64,000 bases of DNA. It comes from Reticulascus tulasneorum. Its lineage: Eukaryota; Ascomycota; Sordariomycetes; Glomerellales; Reticulascaceae. Below the pieces are notes generated by a model. That model saw only the letters and a list, made by a program, of their open reading frames with translations, ran no database searches and was not told the origin of the DNA. Positions 1 to 11,037 of the stretch are shown one piece after another. Position 1 is the stretch's first letter. Every line of letters begins with the position of its first letter. Both the position numbers and the translations under genes were made by a program. The DNA lies in assembly GCA_001557505.1 (NCBI GenBank), contig LSAX01000010.1, positions 62,001-126,000 on the forward strand, in the 5' to 3' direction.

Positions 1-686
1 ACCTGTGCCGTGATTCGAAACGCGATGGGAATGTATGCCTCCCCTATCACCCGCAGGAAGACGTTGTCACGGTAGGTACCGTCTTCATTTAGTGCTATAA
101 TTTGTGTTTAGAATCAATGACCACACGGATGACGCAAGCCAAACCACAAACCTTCGTTGACAACATCCCAGTGTGTGCATTTGCCCTTATATCGACCAGC
201 AACGGTCTGGATGTGGGTTGTCATGACTTGAATCAACGTGGCATTGTTGAACCCGCTATTTGAAACCCAACCTGGAAGCTGACTGAACCAAACTAGAGTA
301 TGACAACGCATCTGTTTGCCATTTTGCGTGGCAAAATTTGCAACTTGGTCGGCACCCCCGAAACTGAACTGGCCACGACTTGGCTGTACTGCATCCCACT
401 TCATCGAATTCTCGGGGGTAATGGAACCAAATTCGGCCTTGTTTTTGATGATGTTTGACTCGGAGTTGTCATTGCGGATCGTCAGCGAGGTGCCATAGTA
501 TTCCTTTCCGGCAGCAACCATGGCAGCTTGAAGTCCAGTGGCTTGGCGCGACTCTAGCCTAGTCATTCCAGTTAGTCATATCAAAGGCAGTAGCGGATGT
601 CACAGTCTGGGGTCATACAGCACGGGGCTGGCCGAACTAAGGCCACAGATGGCCAGGGCCGCCGCGGTTGAGGAAGAAAACCGCAT
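1..686 (-). CDS. Secreted GH10 endo-1,4-beta-xylanase, 3' part outside window
   Basis: Hydrolyses internal beta-1,4 bonds of xylan outside the cell. I see three exons on the minus strand: 686-619, 558-152 and 94 down to about the window edge. The 60 and 57 bp introns both keep phase. Exon 1 encodes a signal peptide beginning [15 protein letters not shown]. The mature part shows GH10 hallmarks: the TPENSMKWD segment, CHTLVW, and WDVVNEA split by intron 2, whose Glu is the acid/base catalyst in GH10. About 190 of the usual ~320 residues are visible; the catalytic nucleophile region lies beyond base 1. An in-frame ATG at 566 would omit the signal peptide and is unlikely to be the start. A GGCTAA motif (990-995) and a TATA-like box (832-838) lie upstream. 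Family identity is certain; the truncation is only the window edge. Confidence 0.93.
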
Positions 687-831
687 TATGACTAAGATTT
701 CAGAACCGAGAGTTCCGAGTGTCAGTCACAGAATGAATGGTCAGATGGTCACGACAAGTCACCGTCGAGGAGGAACCTGTCGTATTATACAGCAACGTGA
801 TGATTCACAGTGTCTGCCCTCTTGGCATTTC

Positions 832-838
832 TATATAG
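832..838 (-). promoter_or_regulatory. TATA-like box of the xylanase gene
   Basis: The string TATATAG lies about 146 bp upstream of the xylanase ATG (686) on the same strand. Position and sequence fit a core promoter element. Assignment is by position only. Confidence 0.4.
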
Positions 839-989
839 CCATAACTAAGCGATAACCCTGGTCATGAATCTCTGGGTAAATCATAAGGTTAAATCTAGAG
901 ATTTAGGCTGATACCAGTTCCGAATTCCAGGCTTTCTACGAAGCCCAGTAGACGGGCTCGGGAGACTACGACGAGATCAGTGACCACAC

Positions 990-995
990 TTAGCC
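990..995 (-). promoter_or_regulatory. Candidate XlnR/Xyr1 binding site
   Basis: GGCTAA on the minus strand, about 305 bp upstream of the xylanase start, matches the known binding core of the fungal xylanase activators XlnR/Xyr1 (GGCTAA/GGCTAR). A six-base motif can occur by chance; its place in a xylanase promoter is the argument for it. Confidence 0.4.
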
Positions 996-2939
996 ATTTT
1001 CCTGGTGTATGACAGTTTAAGATATTATTCGAGGCCAAAGAAGCCATAACTGCTCTCCAAATATGATATACTATGTGCATTTGCCCGTACTGGCCTGGAA
1101 AATGTGAGCGGGAGTTTGATATCCAGACCCCTGTTTGGAATATCTGTATTGTTGATATTCCAACACCTCCCCCGTTGTATTAGATGTCACCAGCTGTCAA
1201 TGGACCAAGAGAGGGGCTTCTTTCTTGGCTTGACATCCTCTTGCCCGTGTTTAACATGTATTGTCGATTTTGCGTGCCTCGGAGGTTTCATGTTGGTAAA
1301 GCTCCGACGGATTCCCGCCCGCATCATCCCGCTTCAGTTCGGGTTGCACAAATGCGGAGAAGTGATACCGACGACGGATCAAGTGCGGGGGATGCTGCTC
1401 TATATTGCGAGCCACATTCTCCACGCCGAATATTACAGCAATTTGCTGTTAAATGGGCAAGTTTATCCGCAGCGGTTTTTCAGTGTAGAAAATTTACGCT
1501 TTGGAAGCTTTGGGGATGTTTAAACGCGAAATAGTACCAGAGCAAATGAACCTCTTCTTGAGCCACCCAACCCGCGAATCTTCAGTCTTCGGGCTCAATG
1601 TGAGCCAGGGACCCCTACTTGCGCCTCTGCATGTGCTCTAACCATTATTACAATGCACCCATGTATATTGTGTTAGTAGTTCTTGTGCTGACATTGCTGG
1701 AAATATTTTCTGTTCTCGATACGATCAAGCAAGCGTCTACACGATAAATTAACAATTTCGCTAATTACAGGTGTCTCAAGTTATATTAGTAGATGATGAG
1801 TAATTTACCACATCAGAAACACTATGGCCGTCTTGCCGTAGGATACGAAAGTACTTCTGTCATCCTGCCTAATCGGAAAGCACTAATCGGTTCGCTCCAT
1901 CGGTAATGTTAATAGGGTAACTGATTAGAAGCTATATGATTTACTTTGGCGTACCATAGACTTGTGGTCTGGAGAATGTGGTATTGTTAGTGGCGACGAT
2001 GTCGAAGTAGCGCATGTGAGAGTGGTCTATTTTGTGATGGTATAACTCCTAGGAGTCTCTAAGAGATTCAATAATGAGACATTCACAGAAGCTGTCACTC
2101 ACATGAAGATCCGTTGGTTGTGTCCGAATTACCGATGTCTACATCGCCAGGTTGCTGGGGTAGGACACGCCATCGCGAGTACGTCACATCTAGAGTGAGG
2201 GTTCAATGGTCAAGGTGGCATTAGATCCATCTGATCCCGGAGTCTTCAAGGAGCACATCGAAGTCTCCTTTACAGCTGTTGGTGGGTCTGCCTAGACTCT
2301 TTTTCAGCTCGACATGATAGGCTAGGGAGCAAATACATTGGTTTTAGTCAATGCCCAGGTAAACCAAATCCCGTGATGCGATCAGAGACCTATTTTGTCC
2401 AATGCATCCAATTGCGGCATGTTTGTAGATGTCGTTGCAGACCCTATGGTCAAGTGCACGTAGGTTTACGTTGAAGTAATTGGGTTGATATCCAATCAAC
2501 ATCCTTCTAGGTGCTGCTTCAGCTGCTTCAAGTAAGGTAGGTATGTTGTGGTGCCATTAGCACGCGATATTTCGTCTATCTGAGAACACATATCGAAAAG
2601 CCACAACATGCAGGCTGACCCTGTTGTGAGTTAGTCTTGCGAGGATGACCAGTCCACATAGGATACGCTACATTCCATGGCATAATGAGATTCTGAAATG
2701 GCTTTTCAGTCTCGTCATTAACTTGCGCTTTATCTTGGTATAAAAATATTAATCCCATATCTGCCACTCTTGACTGGCTGTTAATTACTACGCAGCTACG
2801 CGGTTTATTGCATTCTGTCACATGCAGTAACATTTAAATCATTCTTTGTCCCGACTACAGTCATATCTAAATTTGACCCCAAACATTTGCTTTCCACGTC
2901 AGGATCCTGCTTCTCATCTTTGAGGTATAGTATCTTAAC
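996..2939. other. Intergenic, no gene recognised
   Basis: Upstream DNA of the xylanase and of the next plus-strand gene. The open frames at 1104-1534 have no recognisable family, poor coding character and no supporting splice signals, so I leave them out. A short coding-like patch near 2210-2295 is discussed among the rejected items. Confidence 0.5.
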
Positions 2940-4063
2940 ATGGTCAACGTAGCTGTTGCCGGTGGAACGGGAGACTTCGGCAGGGTCATTGTGGAAGCAC
3001 TGGCGTATAACCCAAAGCACAATGTGGTCATTCTTTCTCGACGAGTACAAACATTTCTTCCACTCTTCCAATAGGCAAAATTCTGATCTCAAGTCGCATA
3101 GCCAGCCACCACATGGGACCCTCGAGTTCCAGTCACAGCAGTCGACTACAACGATGTTGAGTCACTGCGGTCGGCTTTGGTGAGCCACAAGGTCCACACG
3201 GTCATCTCTACAATCGGGGTGACCGACCAGATTTCTGGCCAAGCTCAAGTAAATCTCGTTAAAGCCACGGCCAAAGTAGACACAGCCAAGCGCTTTATCC
3301 CCAGCGAGTGGGGTGCTAGATATCCAAAGGGGTCAGTTCGCAGTCTATACTCTTCCCCTTCAGACCACGGCTAATAGCTTCCAGTTGCCTTGAGGTATCC
3401 GCCTGGGCAAAGCTACGAGCAGCGGCAACCGAAGAGGCCGAAAGAACGGATCTTGAATGGACGCGCTTTCATAGCGGCTGGTTTCTTGATTACTACGGAG
3501 GTTTCCATGCAAAGACCAATCTTAAACTACTAGCTCCGATTGCTATTGATGTACAGAACAAGATTGCTGGGGTTCCTGGAGAAGGCAATGACCGCGTGGT
3601 TTTCACATACACCCATGATGTAGCCAAATTCGTCATCGCAAGCCTTGACCTGCCAAAATGGGAACAAGACTCCTGGATAATTGGCGATAAAATCACTCTA
3701 AATGAGTTTGTGAGAATTGCCGAGACAGCACGAGGTATGTTTTCAACTTTATAGGATTAAGTTGGCCCTAAGTCGAGAACAAGCAATCAGCTCACGAGGA
3801 AAATAACAGGGGCGAGTTTTGAGGTTCATTTCGATAGCATCGAGAAGCTTGACTCGTTCCAGATCACGGAGCTGCCAGTGCATGTACAAAACTATAATTC
3901 CATCCCGAAGGAGCAGATACAGTACTTGTATGCAGTGTTTGGGAAATACATTGCGACCGGTGTCATTGACCTGCCTGATGAGAACGCTCTGAATCAACAG
4001 TTTCCCGAGATTAAGACAGTCAAGGTCGCGGAGTTCTTAGATGGTGCATGGAAAGGCAAATGA
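2940..4063 (+). CDS. NmrA-like / isoflavone-reductase-like NAD(P)-binding protein
   Basis: Predicted cytosolic atypical short-chain dehydrogenase of the NmrA/isoflavone-reductase group, either a NAD(P)-dependent reductase or a redox sensor. Four exons (2940-3044, 3102-3331, 3385-3734, 3810-4063) join in phase to 312 residues. The N-terminus has the Rossmann motif VAVAGGTGDFGR. Further family landmarks are FIPSEWG, the DLEWTRFHSGWFLDYY segment and the late HDVAKFV motif. Length matches the family (about 300-320). The gene is convergent with the propeller gene at 4819-6500. The substrate cannot be told from sequence: fungal members act in secondary metabolism, furan or phenolic reduction, or nitrogen signalling. 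Confidence 0.88.
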
Positions 4064-4818
4064 AGATATCTGGGGTACTAGAGCTAGGGCTAGCGACAAT
4101 GAACTCATCGTTGATCTCGAAGAATTCCTACATGTTACTCCGACTCTTAACGCCATATCCGAGATATCAGAACCCAAAAGGGAGGCCGGATATTGCCCAT
4201 GGAATGGGACAACTGCGACTCTAATTTAACAGATCCGCCAGTCGGATCTGGGTTTAGAGAAATAACCCGAGTTGCCAATCATCTCCTCAGAAATAACCAA
4301 GCTGTAGGTGTGACTTGCCTGCATGAAGAACTATGGGCGGTGCGTAACAGCATAGCCATGTTCAGAACTCCCGGTGGGAATCCTGCGCCAGGAAAAATTG
4401 GACACTCAATCTTTATATCAAGCCTAGAGTACATGTCCAATTGAACATCTAGAAGAACTTGAGAGTCTACGTCATACTGCAGTATTGCACAGCGTCCGAA
4501 AATTATCGCTTGAGCTCTATGCATTGGCACATGAGTAGCACCCATGTATAACCATTTGAATATTGCTTTTGCAGTTCAATATGAGCGGGATTCTACTCTA
4601 AGAGCGTTCACGATTGGGTAACGGAGATGATTTTCATGGCGCTTCTGCTACTGCGCAGAGAACTTGCCAGTGGCGGCTGCGCACCATGGCATGAATATTG
4701 AATAAGAACATATAAAGCGACTTAATTTGTAGATTGAACCTAATTAATAATAGTGGTGCTCTTTGGGTTAACGATGTCGCGCGTGGCACCAGAAGCTCAC
4801 GCACACGCCTTTATACTG
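4064..4818. other. Convergent intergenic gap
   Basis: Shared 3' region between two convergent genes. Only short shadow frames are present and no conserved domain is recognised. Confidence 0.5.
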
Positions 4819-6500
4819 TCAGATGTTCCTCCCCTTTGTCAACTTGACCACAAATGCACCCCTCTGGATAGAATTGATGACAATGAAACCGCTCTTGAAG
4901 AACGGGTAATGACTCCACGAACCATTAAACTCGACGTCACCACCTTCTGGCAGATTGTCGTCCTCTGGGAAGATATCGAAGAACGCAATTTCCGTCACCC
5001 CTTTACCTGTTGGATCAGCCGGAATAGATGTAAGATCCAAAACGCGCAAGCCTGCGCCGTAGTTGCTCTGAAAAGCAAGGCCATCCAACACAAACTGGTT
5101 ATGATCTATGCTGCGCGTAGTACCTCTGTAAAAACCTGTCTGCTTTGGCTTCTCCAAGCTACGGATATCCCAGAAGTACGTCACGGGGAATCCTTGTGCC
5201 CCAGGACCTTCACCATTGGCTTCATCGAGCTCATCATCGAGCACGAGGAATTCTTGCCACTCTGTATTGGTAACCCAGCCTTGATGAGTATAACTAGCCC
5301 CTTCGTAACTAGTTCTTGAAATAATGGTTGTTGTGTTCTTGTTAGTCACATCATAGCTGCGGTTGGCTGTCAGCGAGTCTTGGTCTCGGGACATGGTGGA
5401 ATGGCACATACATTGTCAAGGTCTCCTCGTTATATCCATAGCAAATCTCTCTTCCAGCATACTTTTTATCTGGTCCTCGATAGACAAGGCATTGAGCATC
5501 GTGCACATATCCATCTCCTGACGCACAACCAGGAGAGTAGGGCTTGGTGATGTCCTTGAGGTCGATGAAGATAAGACCGGAAGCGCAGGAACTGTTTCGT
5601 GGTTGGGCACCAACGGCTACTGCATATTGCTTTTCTTCATTGACGACAATGTTGTGCGTTCGACCAATCGGTAGCTCATTCCACCACGAGGTAAGGTCTC
5701 TGTTGTTTCTAAAGGTGACAGGTTTCGCAGGATCAATATCCACCAACTTCAATCATCGATTTGTTTGTCAGTCATATCCGGAAGCTTAGGATAACCAGGA
5801 ACACATACCTTTGCCATGTCAAATATCTGGACCCCGTGGTTCTCGGCTTCGCTCCCAATGATCACATAGTTCTTGTAGCCTCGAATTTCGCGCCAAATCG
5901 CAGGCGTAGAGTACTGTGGTAGCCGGCCGAGGTAGACGAGCTTGCCAGCCTTGGAAACCTCCGCAAATGCGGCCCCATCGGCTTGGGCAATAGCAATGAA
6001 TTCGCGGCCATCTGCATTCGTCCAACCCCAAGAGGATGACCCCTGACCTCTGCTGCTGCCGAGATCCGCATGGCTGACATAGTCGTAGAAGTCAATCTGC
6101 AGGGTCGAGTTAGTTCCGTAACTGTTGGAAATAGATTTTGTACTGAAGACGTACATTTTCACACCTGAATGTGTTTTTTGCGTCACCCTTGACGACTTCG
6201 GCGACTCCGTTCACACATGGAACGAAGTCTGCACTGCGACTATAGCTTTGGAATCTGTCTGCATCCATCAGACCCAGGTCAACCTGCCTCTCCCATAAAG
6301 CCTGCGTATTCTTAGCGATTATAATTTGTATAATCTGGGCGTCTACAAATTGATCGTACCATCTTCCGGGACATCAAGGCCTCGTGGATTTGTCCACTGC
6401 TATACACCTCTTCCAAAGCCGCGTTCGGTGCTATCTCCTTTGCAAGAGAGACATGATAAGATGCCGAAAGTAGAAGCGCCGGCAGTGCGAGACACTTCAT
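4819..6500 (-). CDS. Secreted LVIVD/choice-of-anchor-B beta-propeller protein
   Basis: Secreted protein of 482 residues built from LVIVD-type propeller blades (choice-of-anchor-B family; in fungi often labelled 'regulatory P domain-containing'). Five exons on the minus strand (6500-6360, 6301-6155, 6096-5809, 5746-5412, 5356-4819) all join in phase. The start encodes a signal peptide beginning MKCLALPALLLSASYHVSLA. Repeated blades carry Asp/His-rich motifs such as DFYDYVSHADLGSS, GRTHNIVVNE, YVHDAQCLVY and YTHQGWV, ending with the IDHNQFV and GLRVLDLT segments. Several Cys pairs (CVNG, SSCAS, PGCAS) fit an extracellular fold. Molecular function is unknown; metal binding or protein interaction are possibilities. 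Gene model and family are well supported. Confidence 0.85.
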
Positions 6501-8051
6501 TATGAGACGTTTCTTTCGCGGTCTGCGATGCTGGCCAAGGTAAAACCCGATTCAACTGAGTGTGGTAGACAGCAGAGCAACCGAGTGAGATGATCGTGGC
6601 GAAGACCGGCTTCGTAAAGCGTTATGTATGTCGCCACATTAGCAATTGTTAGGATTGATCTGCAACCAGCAGCATCGGTCACTCATATCAACCCAGAATG
6701 ACGCAAAGCTTCATGTTTGCCCAATGCGACAAGTGCCATCGAGTCTTAGGCGCACGTAATCTATCGGAACATCTCAATCAGTTGCGCAATCAATCCAAAG
6801 ACGGACACTATCTGACATACAATTGGCTCGGCACTGTTAGAGCCGGCAATTATAGGCAAGTCAAGTACGACTTATATTGTCAGCCTGAGATAGCTTTTGG
6901 TGTTGGTGACTCTAGTCCAATCAGTTTGGACTTGCATATTGTCGAGGGTATTTAATTTAAAGTCGCCTGACTGCCGTGGTCAGCCTACAGCCTTAATAGC
7001 ACTGGCTAAGGTGTCGAATAGATAGCCGGACCCACACGTGGTCGGGACGAAACCAATTACAAATTAGATACTTTCGAAAATTCCTGTTGGCCGTAGGCAC
7101 TTTCTCGACCTGGTAAGTGCTATCATGATGGTATGCATTCCAAAAGGACTGACATGCCATAACCCTAGCTGTGTTCCACTCGCGACATTCCTGCGGCGTG
7201 CCACGGGCTGTTACAAAACAGCACGGGTCTCGTTGACGGTTGCCCTCCTTACGTCAGCACACTAAGTTCGCTGCACTTGGTGTTGCTGCACCGTGAATGG
7301 ACCGCCCCGTGATCAATAACAAACTCATGAAAAATCGTAGGACAATAAGATAATACCAATTTAAAGTGCACAGAGTAACTTGCTAGCTGTGGAAGGTGAA
7401 ACGATGAAACTGTGTGTGGCCGAAGAAACAACTAGCACTTGTACAGACCACGTCTCAGGCACCGCAGATACAGGCCAACGGCTAGCATGCCTGCAACAAT
7501 GTACCGCACTTCAGGTGTACTTCTGGCGGCTTTTAAAGGAAATATTTGGCATTTGATGTTGACCTCATGCCATTCTACAAAGAAATCCAGCGTGGATCTG
7601 GTTCAAGAAACGCTCCATACGTCACACCCTCTATGATAGTGGTCGAGATGCAACATAGCTTACAGATTTCTGTTGTAAATCGATTTGAGATTGATCTTTG
7701 TAGGATTTAGGTAGCCGTAATTGGAAAAATCTTGCTTCTCAGACACCTTTTAGGCATGCGATAGGTAGTACCTTACGTGAGATATCAAACACCATGACCT
7801 CGGTAATTAAGTTGTGCGTCGGCTACCGTGGGCAATGCGTTGTAGGACACATCTTGAAACAGACATCCGTATACGAAGGATTTGACCGTCAGCACTAAAC
7901 GACTATGATCTGACACACCAACCTCCGATGGGTTCCTGCCTACGTGTCATCAAAAACAATAAAGCTCAAAGATCCTGTCGACATATCTTGCTATGGCTAC
8001 AAGATCCGTTGCTTTTCTTAATATCCAAGCACTTGACAATCACCCACAGCC
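6501..8051. other. Intergenic, no gene recognised
   Basis: Divergent upstream region of the propeller gene (minus) and the DUF7704 gene (plus). Only short frames are present, without domains, splice support or repeats. Confidence 0.5.
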
Positions 8052-8495
8052 ATGACGAACCAAATTCCAAAGTTGTATCGAATCCTGTTTACATGGATTG
8101 ATCCCATCAATGCTGGGATGGGTGCTCTTCTTTATTTCTTCGATCGGGATACGGTGATCTCGTCATTTATCCCCAACTCAACCAGGAATCCTGACCACGA
8201 TTTGCTCTTCTTCCAGCTAGGAGGTAACATGGCGTGTATCGCGTTCTTGCAGGCCGTTCTGCTGCGATATACGAGTGATATCAATATTTGGAAGTTTGTC
8301 AATGGAGCTATTCTTCTTGTAGATATCGCCATGCTAGCCGGCATCTACAATGGGCTCGGGAATCAAGGCAGATTGCAGCCGTCCGTCTGGCGGTGGGAGG
8401 ACTGGACCTGCATTGCAATCACCGGATTTGTCACATTTGCGAGGTCACTGTTCATAAGCGGGGTCGGGCTTGGGCGTAAAAGAAAGGCAGCATGA
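8052..8495 (+). CDS. DUF7704-type small integral membrane protein
   Basis: Single-exon protein of 147 residues with about four hydrophobic segments: near residues 14-30 (INAGMGALLYFF), 55-72 (GGNMACIAFLQAVLL), 82-100 (VNGAILLVDIAMLAGIYNGL) and 118-138. The conserved DPINAG near the start and the WRWEDW loop before the last helix are typical of the fungal DUF7704 family, often found beside secondary-metabolite genes. The C-terminus is basic (GRKRKAA) and probably cytosolic. Biochemical function is unknown. It is convergent with the adjacent dioxygenase gene, with about 180 bp between stop codons. Confidence 0.8.
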   Translation: MTNQIPKLYRILFTWIDPINAGMGALLYFFDRDTVISSFIPNSTRNPDHDLLFFQLGGNMACIAFLQAVLLRYTSDINIWKFVNGAILLVDIAMLAGIYNGLGNQGRLQPSVWRWEDWTCIAITGFVTFARSLFISGVGLGRKRKAA

Positions 8496-8678
8496 TATTT
8501 TGGTGGGCAAAATGCTTAACGTGGTTGCAGGACTAGTTTGGTTGATTGGATAAGCAAGTGACTCGTCTTACTTGTATATCGTGGAATTGTGACGATGGAA
8601 CAGCGAGCATTGCCCCCAAAGTGCTGAAGAGCTGCGACCCAAATGCGCGATGGCACACGTAGCATGGCGTCTTTCAAC

Positions 8679-9677
8679 TTACAACTTGCTCTGGCCCTTT
8701 CGTTCTTTCTCTCCCGGCTCGCTGGCAAATGTCGGGGGGCTATAATCAATAGGATTCCCCAGCCACCTAATCATCCGTCTGGTTGCTTTTCTCGGGTTTA
8801 ACCCATCCGCTGTGTCATCGTGGTCAACCAACGAAATACTCACTAGAATGAAGTTGTACTTACCATTTCCGATAAAGGGAACTCCACTGCGATACCCCAT
8901 CATGTCCACGATCTTCTTCGGAATCTCTCCCGAAAGTGCTCGTCTCGGATCGACAGCCAGCATCAGATTCTCTAGCGGTCGTATATACGGCTGGCAGTAC
9001 TGTATGGTAGCGGCATACCTCGGCCTATTGCTCCGATTGGAACCACCGGAATGCCATGTTGTTCCCAAGAAGTATATTACACTTCCACGAGGGCAGATAG
9101 CGGAGATGGTTTCTTCATCTTCACCAAGCCTGTCGCTACCCCATTTATGAGATCCGGGAATAATCCGAGTGGCACCGTTGAACTCCGTGTAGTCGTCCAA
9201 GACAATCATGGTAGCCGCGGTGACAGGTTTGCGTGGCCGTGTTAGCCTAGTCACGGCATCGTCGTGGTGCAGTATCTGGCTCTTTTCACCCGGGTTGATG
9301 ACGATGGTTTCCATAATGTAGATCAGATAATCTTCATCCAGGAAGAAGTCGTTTAGAGCATGAACTTGGGGGAGGAGACAGAACTTGTCGAATACCCGGG
9401 TCTTGCCAAGAAGTGACAAGATTCTATTCGTTTTGTAGCCGTCGAAGGAATCTCGGCCTACTTTGGGAGCACTTCCGTGTAGTCGGTCAATCTCGGCAAT
9501 GGCTTCAACGGCTTGGGCTTCGGTGAACGCATTCTGGATCACCACGTAACCATTCTTTAGAACTGCCTCGATATAAGAGCGCAGGGTCGGGTCTGTCGGC
9601 AAAGGCTTCTGCTTGCCTTGATAAAACTCCCGTACAACATCATCCGCCATCGGAGAATCTGGAGCGGATGACTTCAT
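8679..9677 (-). CDS. Phytanoyl-CoA dioxygenase-like Fe(II)/2-oxoglutarate oxygenase
   Basis: Non-heme iron oxygenase of the PhyH superfamily, close in layout to fungal tailoring oxygenases such as FtmOx1. Two exons (9677-8864 and 8809-8679) give 314 residues. The 54 bp intron has no in-frame stop, so a read-through frame also exists. Iron ligands are visible as HHDD (His-x-Asp facial pair) and the distal His in TTWHSGG. The Arg in RYAATIQYCQP is placed to bind 2-oxoglutarate. The end carries the conserved DGLNPRKATRRMIRWL. I chose the ATG at 9677 (MKSSAPDSPMADD). A further in-frame ATG at 9776 would add 33 low-quality residues, and 9650 is also possible. Substrate unknown. The neighbouring DUF7704 and amidohydrolase genes suggest a small metabolite-modifying locus. 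Confidence 0.85.
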   Translation of the reverse strand: MKSSAPDSPMADDVVREFYQGKQKPLPTDPTLRSYIEAVLKNGYVVIQNAFTEAQAVEAIAEIDRLHGSAPKVGRDSFDGYKTNRILSLLGKTRVFDKFCLLPQVHALNDFFLDEDYLIYIMETIVINPGEKSQILHHDDAVTRLTRPRKPVTAATMIVLDDYTEFNGATRIIPGSHKWGSDRLGEDEETISAICPRGSVIYFLGTTWHSGGSNRSNRPRYAATIQYCQPYIRPLENLMLAVDPRRALSGEIPKKIVDMMGYRSGVPFIGNGKYNFILVSISLVDHDDTADGLNPRKATRRMIRWLGNPIDYSPPTFASEPGEKERKGQSKL

Positions 9678-11037
9678 TGCAGACGTTTCGGTATCTGCTG
9701 CCGCCCTGCAGAGGCTCTTGTTTGATCCTGGCCACGAGCTCGTCGCACGAAAGCTCGATGTTCCGTTGCGCGACAAGATGAATGTTCGTTTAGGATCGTG
9801 CTTATTTTAGGGTCAGCAATGCAACGGGTGGAGGGAATCATATTTAAGTTTAGGGGCAAAGTTACGCGTTTATATGTCGGCCCGAAGTTCAGCTGTGCTG
9901 ACGGTAAGAAAGGATCGGTCGGCATCTTACCCAGGTGTCATCAAAACTCAGAGTAACGATCGTCAGCAATAACAGAACTGAGAGGATGTCAAAAGTCCCG
10001 ACACACCTGGTCAGCAGCTTCCTTCTCTCCCTGCGACTGCGGTAAGACGACACTAAGGCACTAGGTGTGGTACTCAGCTCAGCTATTGCGTACCCCTCAC
10101 TAATTACCTCCAGCCACACCTCCAAATAGCGCCACCTCACACAAGCCACAACGATCTACTTCTTTCGAGTACGGAGTCCTGCGGACGTACATATGAAGAT
10201 GCTCGAGCCGTGCCAGTTTCCTCAGCTCTTGGCGATGGATCTGCCTGGAAGTCCGAACCGAGTCTGAAGTTCATCGGCCTTTCTGCCTTGCAAGAACTTC
10301 TGGCATTGCAGTCCGTAGAATCACTATAACATGAAGTCAAAGTAGATATCCATCTCCCCAAGACTCTTGCCGAGGCCTTGGAAACTTGCAATCAGGAACG
10401 ACCACACAATGTCCCCATTAGATCCGATTCATCCACGAGCTCCTTCCCTGTGCGGTTCCAACGCGAATACTCATCGGTGTCTGGGAAATAGGGTGCTGGA
10501 AGAGTTCGGTGATCAATACCTCGCTCGACCAAGAAAGGTACGTAATTTTCCTTTGAAATCCTGCCAATCCGGTTGTTCTCGTGGTTCCGATGGGAACGCT
10601 AGTGTGACGTCTCCTTTAGGGAATCTTGTGAGTGCACTAGGGCGTTTGTTAATATCGCCAAGGTGCCCACTCAAAGCGGATCGAATAAACAGTGTCGCTT
10701 TGGCACTGAATATTCAAAGTAGCTATTCACGGAAATTGCAGTGAAAGTTTCTTGACTTGCTAGATTTTCGTATAAACTAATATCTCACATCACATTGCGC
10801 ATATCGAAGTACTGTCTGGTAAAAGTCGCCTACAAACCACACGAAAACCTGCTATCCGTTTTTGTTACCAGCTAATCTACCGAATGAGATCCACTTCAAT
10901 TGCGTCGTCAAACCCCCACCCATGGCACTTGAGTAATGATCTCCGCATTGTTGCACACCGATTACCCCTCACCCCCAACAATTTGCTTGTGAAACCAAAT
11001 ATCTTCAGCTCAGAAGTCCCGTGTTCCAAACCAAGCC
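9678..11037. other. Intergenic, no gene recognised
   Basis: Promoter space between divergent oxygenase and amidohydrolase genes. The small frames at 9889-10744 lack domains, conserved motifs and consistent splice sites. Confidence 0.5.

Noticed and set aside
1104..1534. Overlapping 139- and 116-codon plus frames
   Set aside because: Two frames open over the same DNA, no family and no splice signals; likely chance in xylanase upstream DNA.
2210..2295. Coding-like patch KVALDPSDPGVFKEHIEVSFTA
   Set aside because: Only about 25 codons, ends in a stop, no start, no splice partners and no family recognised. It could be a gene relic, but evidence is too thin.
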